Shown: positions 25,441-33,255 of the stretch, one piece after another
Layout of the letters: every line of letters begins with the position of its first letter
How positions within the stretch are numbered: the first letter of the stretch is position 1
DNA from: Clostridia bacterium
GTDB taxonomy: Bacteria > Bacillota > Clostridia > Oscillospirales > CAG-272
Direction: 5' to 3'
NCBI GenBank assembly: GCA_017623355.1
Contig: JAGAPG010000023.1
Span: 1 to 45,592, forward strand
DNA: 45,592 nucleotides
Notes under the pieces: generated by a model
Databases searched by the model: none
The model's input: the letters and a program-made list of their open reading frames with translations, nothing else
What the model was told of the DNA's origin: nothing
Made by a program: the position numbers and the translations under genes

Positions 25441-26301
25441 ATGAAATTTTGCTATATAAATATAAGAGATCCGTTTATTTTAAAGCACGACGGAAAATAT
25501 TATATGTACGGTACAAGAGCGAAATATACCTGGGGTGACGGATGCTCCGAGGATTACGGCTTCGATGTATACGTTAGTTCGGATCTTGAAAACTGGAGCG
25601 ATCCGAAAAGCATTTTTGAATATTATGACGGTTTTTACGGAAAAAAAGATTTTTGGGCTCCTGAGGTTCACTATTACAACGGAAAATTTTATATGTTTGC
25701 TACTTTCTCTCTAAAGGACGGACGCAAAGGCACCGCTATTTTAGCTTGCGACACTCCTGACGGAAAATTCAAAACTCATTCTGACGGTCCTGTGACTCCT
25801 GCCGATTGGATTTGTCTTGACGGAACGTTTTACGTAGAAAACGGCGAGCCGTATATGATATTCTGCCACGAATGGACACAAATCAAAAACGGAAGCGTTT
25901 GTGCAATAAAGCTTTCTAAGGATCTAAAAAAAGCTGTATCAGAGCCTATTGTGCTATGGCAAGCCGGTGATGCAAGCTGGAAACACGATATAAGAGATTA
26001 CGGTGCATACGTTACGGACGGTCCTTTCCTTGTAAAAAGAAACAATGAGCTTATTTGCATTTGGTCAAGCTTTTATAAAGGTGATTACTGCGAGGCTATA
26101 TCGCGTTCCTCAAACGGAACTCTTTTTGGTGATTGGAGCATCGACGACAAGCTTCTTTACGAGAAGGACGGTGGTCACGGAATGATCTTCACCGATTACG
26201 ATGATAATACATACTTTATATTCCATATGCCAAATGACACTCCAAACGAACGACCTACTATGCAAAAAATTGATTTAGAGGGTCTTTTTAAAAACCGATA
26301 A
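25441..26301 (+). CDS. GH43-family glycosidase (five-bladed beta-propeller)
   Basis: A 286-aa single-domain clan GH-F protein. Family residues: D10 in RDPF (catalytic base position), D127 in CLDGTF (pKa modulator position), FWAPEV near 71-76, and GGHGMIF with H246. At the usual catalytic-acid position the sequence is VTDGPF with D193 rather than Glu. The family includes beta-xylosidases, arabinofuranosidases and beta-galactosidases; substrate unknown. No signal peptide and no extra carbohydrate-binding domain. AAAGGAGGG precedes the ATG. Probably transcribed together with the serine hydrolase, as no terminator separates them. Confidence 0.87.
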   Translation: MKFCYINIRDPFILKHDGKYYMYGTRAKYTWGDGCSEDYGFDVYVSSDLENWSDPKSIFEYYDGFYGKKDFWAPEVHYYNGKFYMFATFSLKDGRKGTAILACDTPDGKFKTHSDGPVTPADWICLDGTFYVENGEPYMIFCHEWTQIKNGSVCAIKLSKDLKKAVSEPIVLWQAGDASWKHDIRDYGAYVTDGPFLVKRNNELICIWSSFYKGDYCEAISRSSNGTLFGDWSIDDKLLYEKDGGHGMIFTDYDDNTYFIFHMPNDTPNERPTMQKIDLEGLFKNR

Positions 26302-26368
26302 GCGATCATAGAATAAAATAAAAATAAAGAAAGAATATGTATTTATCTAAAAAGGAGCGATACAGTGG

Positions 26369-26437
26369 ATGAAATTTTGTTATTTCAGCGCTTTATTAAT
26401 CTATGTAGAAAAAGAAAGGAAATGTAATTATGTTTGA
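26369..26437 (+). pseudogene. Short ORF resembling the GH43 start, possible remnant
   Basis: A 22-codon ORF beginning MKFCYF behind AAGGAGCG; the first 15 nt match the GH43 start codons with one difference. An alternative GTG frame (26365-26427) also lies here, ending just before the next gene. It could be a relic of a duplicated GH43 gene, a leader peptide, or chance. Confidence 0.25.
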
Positions 26438-27911
26438 AAAAATAACTCCAGAGCAAGCAGGTATATCGTCTGCTTATGTAAATGCGTTTATTTCTGCTCT
26501 TGAAAAAAGACGCATACATATGCATAGCGTTCTTCTTATGAAGGGCGAAAAGCTTTTCGCAGAATATTATTGGGCACCCTTCAACAAGGACCTTCCTCAC
26601 AGAATGTATTCAGAAACAAAAAGCTATGTTGCAATCGCAATAGGCTTGTTACTCGACGAAGGGAAGCTTTCACTTGATGACAAAATAGCAGACTATTTTC
26701 CTGAAAAAATCGACACTCCCATCGCTAAAACATTAAAAAATCAAACCGTGCGGGAAATGCTTACTATGACTACTGTCGGATACGGTTCGCCTTGGTTTGA
26801 CTCAAGCGATCGTGACAGAATACATCTTTATCTCAATCGCGCGCGAACTATCCGCCCCTCGGGAACTATATGGGAATATGACAGCGCAGGCTCTCAAGTG
26901 CTTTGCGCTCTCGTTGAAAAGCTTTCTAAAAAACGTCTTTTTGACTATCTGAACGAAAAAATATTCACACATCTCGGCACGTTTACAAATGCTACGATTC
27001 TTTCTACTCCGAGCGGTGAATCGTGGGGAGATTCTTCTTTGCTCTGTACTTCTCGTGATATGGCTTCGTTTGGAAGATTCGTTATGAATTACGGTGAATG
27101 GCACGGTAAACGTCTGCTTAGCGAGGGATTTTTACGCATCGCCACATCAAAGCTTGTCGACAATACAGAAACAGATCATATAAACATTATGGATCACGGC
27201 TATGGATATTTAATATGGCGTACGGAAATGAACGGCTTTGCCTTTGTGGGTATGGGCGATCAGCTTACCGTTTGTCTGCCTGATCTTGATCTTATTTTCG
27301 TTTGCACCGCAGACAATCAAGGCTCGCCGTTTTCAAGAAATTATATAGTTTCAAATTTTATGGATCTTATTGCTTCCAATATGCAAAATTCTGCTCTTGA
27401 GCCAAACAAAGAAGAATACGAAAAGCTTTGTTTATCGACACAGGGGCTTGAGCTTTTTGCGGTAAGCGGAGCTCCCGACTCTCCTATGAGAGATGAGCTT
27501 GACGGGGTTAAATATATTTGCGAGGAAAACGAGCTAAATATAAAGGAATTTTCATTCCATTTCGACAGTGCTGATTCGGGTGAGCTTCGATATATTAACG
27601 CAAACGGAGAGATGTGCCTTCCGTTTTTCGTAAACAAAAACCGTTTTGGACTTTTCCCCGAGCTTGGTTATTCTCAAGACGTTGGCGGTCAGCGTACCAC
27701 TGACGGATCTCGCTATAAAGATGCTGTGTCTTTTGCGTGGCTACAAGATAATAAGATCAGAATATTTGTCCAAATAATAGACCGTTATTTAGGAAATGCT
27801 TCGCTTACCTTCGCATTTAACGGTGACGATGCTACCGTTTGCTTTTATAAAACCGCCGAGGACTTCCTTTGGAATTACAATGGACAGGCAACGGCACACA
27901 AGCAAAAATAA
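26430..27911 (+). CDS. Serine hydrolase, class C beta-lactamase family
   Basis: A 493-aa penicillin-binding-like protein. Catalytic SxxK is S61-E-T-K64 (MYSETKS), the second motif is Y150-D-S (EYDSAGSQ), and a DHGYGYLIW segment follows near the third-motif region. The first 320 residues are the beta-lactamase/esterase fold; the last 150 form an extra C-terminal domain I do not recognise. Members include esterases, D-aminopeptidases and carboxypeptidases. No signal peptide, so a cytoplasmic esterase acting on decorated oligosaccharides is more plausible than cell-wall work; this is inference. AAAGGAAA precedes the ATG. Confidence 0.85.
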   Translation: MFEKITPEQAGISSAYVNAFISALEKRRIHMHSVLLMKGEKLFAEYYWAPFNKDLPHRMYSETKSYVAIAIGLLLDEGKLSLDDKIADYFPEKIDTPIAKTLKNQTVREMLTMTTVGYGSPWFDSSDRDRIHLYLNRARTIRPSGTIWEYDSAGSQVLCALVEKLSKKRLFDYLNEKIFTHLGTFTNATILSTPSGESWGDSSLLCTSRDMASFGRFVMNYGEWHGKRLLSEGFLRIATSKLVDNTETDHINIMDHGYGYLIWRTEMNGFAFVGMGDQLTVCLPDLDLIFVCTADNQGSPFSRNYIVSNFMDLIASNMQNSALEPNKEEYEKLCLSTQGLELFAVSGAPDSPMRDELDGVKYICEENELNIKEFSFHFDSADSGELRYINANGEMCLPFFVNKNRFGLFPELGYSQDVGGQRTTDGSRYKDAVSFAWLQDNKIRIFVQIIDRYLGNASLTFAFNGDDATVCFYKTAEDFLWNYNGQATAHKQK

Positions 27912-27940
27912 AAAACTTGGAGCAATGCTCCAAGTTTTTT
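27911..27940. terminator. Bidirectional terminator containing both stop codons
   Basis: 13-bp stem AAAAACTTGGAGC (27911-27923) with 27927-27939, AAT loop and T tail. The convergent stop codons overlap its two arms. Confidence 0.9.
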
Positions 27941-28670
27941 ATGAGATAAACTCGCTTATTTTTTCAGCAGTTATAAATATTTGCTCCGTATTTGTTATGC
28001 TTGGTGTTCCATCTCCCTTTTGATGACCGTACATACCGAAATAAGCGTGACATCCGCCATTTATAATGTATTCCGTAAAATCACTTGGCAAATTTGATTT
28101 GTTTTCATCATACTTTTCCTCATTAAGCACCTTATCCTCACTGCCGTATATCGACAAAACATCAATATCACTATTACTGAAATCCTCCGTCGAATAAGAG
28201 CCTAACAATATAAGTCCTTGATATTCGTCTTTGTGATCCGCAAGATATGAGGCTGCCATAGATCCGCCAAGCGAATGACCGCCAATATACCATCTTTCAA
28301 TGTCGGGATACATATTCGATATTCCCTCTGCCGCATTTATATCAAAGACGGCTAAGCGAAACGGCATCTCTACAATTACACAAAGTATTCCCTGCTCGGC
28401 GCATTTTTGCATAAGAGGATAATAAGCCTCGTGCTCAACCTTTCCGCCCGGATAAAAAATAAATCCCGCCCTTGCATTTTGAGGCTTAAAAACGGTTATA
28501 TTATCATCTATATTTTCGGGTACAACCGTACCGATCTGTAAAAAAGCAGACACCGCTTCCTCATCAGCGTGATAATATGTACCAAGATATATACCGCAAG
28601 CAACAATTATTGCAATTAGTGCTGTCGCTATGCTTGATATTATAATTATTTTCTTTTTTCTTTTACCCAT
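27939..28670 (-). CDS. Membrane-anchored alpha/beta hydrolase
   Basis: A 243-aa protein with a positively charged start (MGKRKKK) and one hydrophobic helix (7-30), likely an uncleaved anchor placing the enzyme outside the membrane. The alpha/beta hydrolase triad is S133 in GGHSLGG, D179 in GSEDK and H208 in GGCHAYFG. GCHAYFGMYGHQKGD is typical of a bacterial alpha/beta hydrolase subgroup of unknown substrate. ATG 28670 follows GGAGGATC. Monocistronic. It is the only clearly exported enzyme among the hydrolases in this region. Confidence 0.85.
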   Translation of the reverse strand: MGKRKKKIIIISSIATALIAIIVACGIYLGTYYHADEEAVSAFLQIGTVVPENIDDNITVFKPQNARAGFIFYPGGKVEHEAYYPLMQKCAEQGILCVIVEMPFRLAVFDINAAEGISNMYPDIERWYIGGHSLGGSMAASYLADHKDEYQGLILLGSYSTEDFSNSDIDVLSIYGSEDKVLNEEKYDENKSNLPSDFTEYIINGGCHAYFGMYGHQKGDGTPSITNTEQIFITAEKISEFIS

Positions 28671-28694
28671 TGTGATCCTCCGATCTTATTGATT

Positions 28695-28723
28695 ATTTTA
28701 TCACACAGTACTCAAAAAATCAA
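28695..28723 (-). promoter_or_regulatory. Promoter of the alpha/beta hydrolase gene
   Basis: Minus strand: -35 TTGATT (28718-28723), 17-bp spacer ending TGA, -10 TAAAAT (28695-28700). Confidence 0.65.
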
Positions 28724-28758
28724 GCGTTCTTCTATTTTAAATATATGTATATTTTAGA

Positions 28759-28787
28759 TTGAAAAAACTTTTATTCTATGATAAAAT
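28759..28787 (+). promoter_or_regulatory. Promoter of the GH92 gene
   Basis: -35 TTGAAA (28759-28764), 17-bp spacer ending TGA, -10 TAAAAT (28782-28787). Confidence 0.65.
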
Positions 28788-28817
28788 TAAATAAAGTTAA
28801 AAATCAACGAGGTCATT

Positions 28818-31013
28818 ATGAAAAAAACCAATTATATAGATCCCATAATAGGAACAGTCGGCGACGAACAGGAAACAAGCATGCACGGTGGCGGCAAGAT
28901 GCACCCCGGCGCATCTTATCCTTTCGGCATGGTCCAGCTTTCTCCCGATACAACAACAAGCGGAGATAATGGAACGGGGTATAATTACTGTCAAAGCACA
29001 ATAGAAGGCTTCAGCTTTAATCACATGAGTGGAATAGGCTGGTACGGTGATCTTGGCAATTTGCAGATAATGCCCATCGTTGGAAAAACCGATCTTAGGA
29101 GTGGAACAAACGCTGAGGTTCCATTTACAAAAGGAAGCTTAGGCTGGAGATCGGAATTTTCGCACCAAAACGAGCGTGCATGTGCGGGATACTATTCCGT
29201 TTTGCTCGACAGATATAATGTTTTTTGCGAAGCCTCTGTTACATTACACACAGGAATTTTACGTTTCACCTTTCCCAAAAGCGATCAAAGCGGAATGATT
29301 TTTAATTTTTCACGTAGAATAGCCGGTCATTCCGATACTCAAAGTGTAAAATTAAACGGTAATTTTATCGAGGGATGTATCGTTTGCTCGCCACATGGTG
29401 GCGGATTTGGACGCGGTGCAGGCGGTATAGGTTACAAGCTGTTTTTCTGTCTTGAAATATCAAAATCATACACTTCTGCACATTTTTTTGAAAATGAGGT
29501 GCTTTTAGATGAAGATGTTTTTGATGTTACCGGAACAGACGTTCATTTAAGACTTAATTTTGATACGGATAACAGCGAATCGATACTTATACGATGTGGC
29601 ATTTCTTACGTTGATATAGACGGAGCAAGGCGAAACCTTAACACAGAGTGCCCCGATTTTGATTTTAACAAGATTGCAAGGAATGCCGATTTAGCCTGGG
29701 AAAAGGCGATTGACTGTGTATCTGTCGAAGGAAGCAACGAAACAGATCTTACTATTTTTTATACCTGTCTTTATCACTCCCTGCTCGATCCGCGCACGAC
29801 CGTTGACGTTGACGGAAGATATGTTGATCCAAATGGAATCATACAGAAAGCGAGCTACACTCATCGCACTATGTTTAGTGGCTGGGATGTATACAGAAGC
29901 GAGTTTCCTTTGCTTACTTTGATCGATCCTGTGTCTGTAAATGACGAAATAAATACACTTTTAAATATTGCCTTGGCTAAAAACAGCTCTTTCCCCAGAT
30001 GGGAGCTTATGGGGAGAGATTCTCACTGTATGGTTGGAGATCCCGGTCTTATCGTTATAGCCGATGCGTATGTAAAAGGAATTTCTGATTTTGATATTGA
30101 TAAAGCTTATAGTATCGCTCTTGCATCAAGCCTTTCTAAAGACTCTCTTGATTCAAAGCCGTTTCATTCAATTCGTCCAAAATGCAATCAATATAGCGAA
30201 CAAGCCTTCGTTCCAGAAAGTCTTAGCGACACATTAGAATATTTAATGGCTGACTATGCTATGGCTCACTTTGCTAAAAAGCTTGGAAAAAACGAAGATT
30301 ACAACCACTTCCTCGCACGTTCAAGTACTTATAAGAATAATTTTAACGAATCAAGCGGCTTTATGGGCGCAAGAGATAAGAACGGTAATTTTATTCCCGT
30401 TGAAAACGAATATAGCTCTCTTGGATGTGTAGAAAGTAATATTTTTCAGCAATCCTGGTTCGTTCCTTATGATATCGAAGGGCTATGTGAGCTTTTCGGT
30501 AAGCAACGCTCGATTGAGCTTTTGGAGCGTTTATTTAATGGTGCAGACTTAACTGCTCTTTGGAACGAAAACTACAATCATTCAAACGAGCCGTGCCACA
30601 ATATAACTCATTATTTTAATGTGTTAGGCTTGCCAAAACGCACTCAATACTGGACGAGACGCGTTCAAAAGGAGGCTTACAGATTGGGGGCTTTCGGCTT
30701 TTGCGGAAACGAGGATGTCGGTCAGCTCTCTGCTTGGTACGCTCTTTCAGCTATCGGTCTTGCACAGATATGTATGACCGATAAAAGATACTTTATAAAC
30801 ACTCCCCTCTTTAAAAATGTAAGTCTAAAGCTTGATCCAAAATACCATTCTTGTAAAATATCAAATGAATTTAAAATACTTTGCGATAAGGATCCGCTTG
30901 AATATCCATATATAAAAAATATAATTCTAAATGGGAAAGCCTTAGACCGCTATTATCTTTTATATGAAGAAATAACCGATGGCGGAGCTGTTGAATTTGA
31001 GCTTGAAAAATAA
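28818..31013 (+). CDS. GH92 alpha-mannosidase
   Basis: A 731-aa family 92 exo-alpha-mannosidase, a Ca2+-dependent inverting enzyme. Typical start IDPIIGTVGD, then HPGASYPFGMVQLSPDT (29-45), GFSFNHMSGIGWYGDLG (64-80), GWDVYRSEFPLL, and the catalytic region with N590-E591-P592 (predicted general acid E591) and GNEDVGQLSAWYALSAIGL with D633 near the base position. Family members remove alpha-1,2-, 1,3-, 1,4- or 1,6-linked mannose from N-glycans or mannans. There is no signal peptide, unlike many Bacteroides GH92 enzymes. It probably forms a two-gene operon with the flavin reductase-like gene 17 bp downstream. Confidence 0.94.
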   Translation: MKKTNYIDPIIGTVGDEQETSMHGGGKMHPGASYPFGMVQLSPDTTTSGDNGTGYNYCQSTIEGFSFNHMSGIGWYGDLGNLQIMPIVGKTDLRSGTNAEVPFTKGSLGWRSEFSHQNERACAGYYSVLLDRYNVFCEASVTLHTGILRFTFPKSDQSGMIFNFSRRIAGHSDTQSVKLNGNFIEGCIVCSPHGGGFGRGAGGIGYKLFFCLEISKSYTSAHFFENEVLLDEDVFDVTGTDVHLRLNFDTDNSESILIRCGISYVDIDGARRNLNTECPDFDFNKIARNADLAWEKAIDCVSVEGSNETDLTIFYTCLYHSLLDPRTTVDVDGRYVDPNGIIQKASYTHRTMFSGWDVYRSEFPLLTLIDPVSVNDEINTLLNIALAKNSSFPRWELMGRDSHCMVGDPGLIVIADAYVKGISDFDIDKAYSIALASSLSKDSLDSKPFHSIRPKCNQYSEQAFVPESLSDTLEYLMADYAMAHFAKKLGKNEDYNHFLARSSTYKNNFNESSGFMGARDKNGNFIPVENEYSSLGCVESNIFQQSWFVPYDIEGLCELFGKQRSIELLERLFNGADLTALWNENYNHSNEPCHNITHYFNVLGLPKRTQYWTRRVQKEAYRLGAFGFCGNEDVGQLSAWYALSAIGLAQICMTDKRYFINTPLFKNVSLKLDPKYHSCKISNEFKILCDKDPLEYPYIKNIILNGKALDRYYLLYEEITDGGAVEFELEK

Positions 31014-31030
31014 TTTTTTAGGAGATAATT

Positions 31031-31588
31031 ATGAGAAAAAATTTTGGTGCTAAGCCTATGCTTTATCCTATGCCTGTTCTTATCATAGGATCTTATGATG
31101 AAAATGGAACTCCAAATGCTATGAATGCTGCCTGGGGCGGAATTTCCGAGGAAACAGAAATATCTATTTGTGTTTCCGAGGATCATAAAACAACGGAAAA
31201 CATACTAAAATCAAAAGCATTTACAGTAAGCGTTGCCGATGCTGAAAATGTGATCGCGGCTGATTACGTTGGTATTGCTTCCGGTAAAAACGTTATTAAT
31301 AAAATAGAAAAATGCTCGTGGACTTCTTTCAAAAGCGAATTTGTAAACGCTCCTTTATTTGAGCAGCTGCCGTTTGCGCTTGAATGTGAGCTTATATCTT
31401 ACGACAGCGAAAGCTGCCGTCTTGTAGGAAAAATCGTGAACGTATGTGCTGACGAAAGAATATTGACAGACGGAAAAATAGATCTTTCAAAGTTTTCCCC
31501 TATAACATACGATCCTGCAAATCACGATTATATAGCACTTGGCAAAAAGGTTGGAAAGGCGTTTTCCGATGGCAAAAAAATAAAATAA
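31031..31588 (+). CDS. Flavin reductase-like, FMN-binding protein
   Basis: A 185-aa protein of the flavin reductase-like domain family: LYPMPVLIIGSYDENGTPNAMNAAWGGISEE at the N-terminus and FTVSVAD...ADYVGIASGKN in the middle are typical of FMN-binding split-barrel proteins. Members reduce flavin with NAD(P)H or act as electron carriers. The specific role is unknown. TAGGAGA precedes the ATG and it follows GH92 by 17 bp, so is likely co-transcribed, though no functional link to mannose is evident. Confidence 0.88.
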   Translation: MRKNFGAKPMLYPMPVLIIGSYDENGTPNAMNAAWGGISEETEISICVSEDHKTTENILKSKAFTVSVADAENVIAADYVGIASGKNVINKIEKCSWTSFKSEFVNAPLFEQLPFALECELISYDSESCRLVGKIVNVCADERILTDGKIDLSKFSPITYDPANHDYIALGKKVGKAFSDGKKIK

Positions 31589-31593
31589 TATTT

Positions 31594-31634
31594 AGCACCT
31601 GTAATATCCTTATGGCATTTTGCAGGTGCTTTTT
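31594..31634 (+). terminator. Rho-independent terminator
   Basis: 8-bp stem AGCACCTG (31594-31601) with CAGGTGCT (31623-31630), a 21-nt loop and a T5 tail. Confidence 0.75.
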
Positions 31635-31638
31635 GCAT

Positions 31639-31669
31639 TTCGGTATTTAAAAAATGCATCTTGGTATTT
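31639..31669 (+). promoter_or_regulatory. 21-bp spaced direct repeats, candidate LytTR site
   Basis: TTCGGTATTT (31639-31648) and CTTGGTATTT (31660-31669) are direct repeats with a 21-bp period, just upstream of the -35 box. LytTR regulators bind paired direct repeats at about this spacing, suggesting autoregulation by the gene at 31724. Confidence 0.5.
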
Positions 31670-31675
31670 GATGCC

Positions 31676-31704
31676 TTGATTTTTGATTCCAGGGAATATA
31701 TACT
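31676..31704 (+). promoter_or_regulatory. Promoter of the LytTR operon
   Basis: -35 TTGATT (31676-31681), 17-bp spacer, -10 TATACT (31699-31704). Confidence 0.6.
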
Positions 31705-31723
31705 AAAGGCAAGGAGGGATAAA

Positions 31724-32161
31724 ATGAAAATTACAGTTACACAAAACAGCTCAGTCAGCGAAACTCAAGTTCACATAATTTGCTCACAAATGAGTAGTGA
31801 GCTTGAGGAGATAATTTCAAATCTCGGTCTTTGCGACCACACCTTTGCAGGGATTTTAAATAATGAAATATTTTTTATTCCCATGAAGGATATTCTATAT
31901 TTTGAATCAGTAGATAAAAAAACGTTCTTTTATACAAACGAAAGCACATACGAAAGCAAAATAAGACTTATTTCTATTGATCAAAATTTAGACAATACTT
32001 ATTTTTCGAGGATCTCAAAAACGGTTATCGCGAATTTAAAAAAGCTAAAAAGCATAAAGCCCGACAAAAGCAGTAAATTGATCGCAACTCTGCTCAACGG
32101 AGAAAAGCTGATGGTTTCCCGAAAATATGTTATGGATATTAAGAAAAAGCTGGGGGTATGA
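31724..32161 (+). CDS. LytTR-domain transcriptional regulator
   Basis: A 145-aa protein. The C-terminal half is a LytTR DNA-binding domain: EIFFIPMKDILYFESVDKKTFFYTNES, then the typical FSRISKTVIANLKKLKSIKP and a late GEKLMVSRKY. The N-terminal 40 residues lack the phospho-acceptor receiver domain of response regulators, so this is a one-domain regulator. ATG 31724 follows AGGAGGG; the longer in-frame start at 31661 lies in the upstream regulatory region. It is followed by a DUF3021-like membrane protein, a known partnership in Firmicutes in which the membrane protein is thought to control the LytTR protein. Confidence 0.9.
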   Translation: MKITVTQNSSVSETQVHIICSQMSSELEEIISNLGLCDHTFAGILNNEIFFIPMKDILYFESVDKKTFFYTNESTYESKIRLISIDQNLDNTYFSRISKTVIANLKKLKSIKPDKSSKLIATLLNGEKLMVSRKYVMDIKKKLGV

Positions 32162-32224
32162 TATGATTTCTATTTTTTTCTTAAAGCACATTATCAAAAT
32201 TAAAGATTTTTGGAGGATATAAAT

Positions 32225-32644
32225 ATGTATAAAAACTTAATCTCTTCCGTTTTAAGCGGAATAGGAATAATAAGCATCGTTATGGTCTTTCTTAGCTTGA
32301 TAGACCCATCGGCATACGGTTTGAACGTGATACAGGCGTCCGCCTTCTTGGGAGCATTTGTTTCGGGATTTCAATTTTTGGTTTCATATTATAAGCTATT
32401 TTCAAAACACGTATGGGTAAGACGTGCAATCGTTATCCTATGCTCCTTTGCAGTTCTTCTCGTTCTTTTCATCGCTTTCGGTATTATTGATATAAACGCC
32501 GTAGATAAAAAACCGATAATAATCGGTGTTTCGATCGGATTTGTTATTGCTGTGGTTGGATCTGCTTTGGGATATTACATCACTGACAAAATGAACAAAC
32601 GAGCTCTTGAGCAGATAAATTTAAAGCTTGGGGAAAATGAATAA
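32225..32644 (+). CDS. DUF3021-like four-helix membrane protein
   Basis: A 139-aa protein with four predicted transmembrane segments (about 7-27, 38-55, 67-87, 97-118) and a charged C-terminal tail ending LEQINLKLGENE. Size, topology and position directly after a LytTR gene match DUF3021 proteins. ATG 32225 is 7 nt after GGAGG. Likely an antagonist or sensor partner of the LytTR regulator; this is inference from the family association. It overlaps the next gene by 8 bp. Confidence 0.75.
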   Translation: MYKNLISSVLSGIGIISIVMVFLSLIDPSAYGLNVIQASAFLGAFVSGFQFLVSYYKLFSKHVWVRRAIVILCSFAVLLVLFIAFGIIDINAVDKKPIIIGVSIGFVIAVVGSALGYYITDKMNKRALEQINLKLGENE

Positions 32645-33149
32645 TATTAAAAAAATCATTCTTGATGCCTTTTATATAATCATCTCATTGATTATATGCT
32701 GGATATCATATTTCTTCCTTAATTTAATAATTTCTTGTTTTTTTAATAATCCAATATCAAATATTCTATATTATCCTATTTCTATATCTATTTCTATAAT
32801 GTTTTCTATGTCGTTGGTCTACACAAAGCATTTTTTCAAAGAAAAAGGCTTGATAACTCTTAAAGACGATTATAAAAGCAAAAAATATTCAGGGATATTA
32901 AACGATATAATATTTCATATTTGCAAGAATGAATGCTCTTTAACTATATTCATTATATTAATATTTATAATCCACGCATTTTCAAATTCCGACATAATTC
33001 GACTCGCTTTTATACCTATGTTTCTATTTACATTAAGATCCAATTCTGCTTTTTCTTATTTAATTTGTTTGTTGATTATTTTATCATCATATTATATTTA
33101 TCTAAGTATATACAGAAAAAGACTCTATAATTTATCTTTGAAAAAATGA
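32637..33149 (+). CDS. Hydrophobic membrane protein of unknown family
   Basis: A 170-aa very hydrophobic protein with at least four predicted membrane helices (about 7-31, 38-58, 100-116, 122-158 as a paired or long stretch), a Lys-rich cytoplasmic segment near 68-85 and a basic C-terminal end. I do not recognise the family. It overlaps the DUF3021-like gene by 8 bp (ATGAATAA) with only a weak GGGG ribosome site, so translational coupling is likely. Unusually AT-rich. Third member of the LytTR operon. Confidence 0.7.
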   Translation: MNNIKKIILDAFYIIISLIICWISYFFLNLIISCFFNNPISNILYYPISISISIMFSMSLVYTKHFFKEKGLITLKDDYKSKKYSGILNDIIFHICKNECSLTIFIILIFIIHAFSNSDIIRLAFIPMFLFTLRSNSAFSYLICLLIILSSYYIYLSIYRKRLYNLSLKK

Positions 33150-33170
33150 CGGAAAAATTTCCGTCATTTT
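33143..33170 (+). terminator. Rho-independent terminator
   Basis: Stem AAAATGACGG with CCGTCATTTT, small A-rich loop, followed by TTTTTG; it begins inside the last codons of the preceding gene. Confidence 0.8.
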
Positions 33171-33192
33171 TGTTTTTTGTTAAGCTACATAA

Positions 33193-33221
33193 TTGATTTT
33201 TATTTTTATATATGATATCAT
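33193..33221 (+). promoter_or_regulatory. Promoter of the GH38 gene
   Basis: -35 TTGATT (33193-33198), 17-bp spacer ending TGA, -10 TATCAT (33216-33221). The longer in-frame start at 33193 would lie inside it. Confidence 0.6.
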
Positions 33222-33255
33222 TATATTAACAATAATTATAAATAGGAGTATTTTT

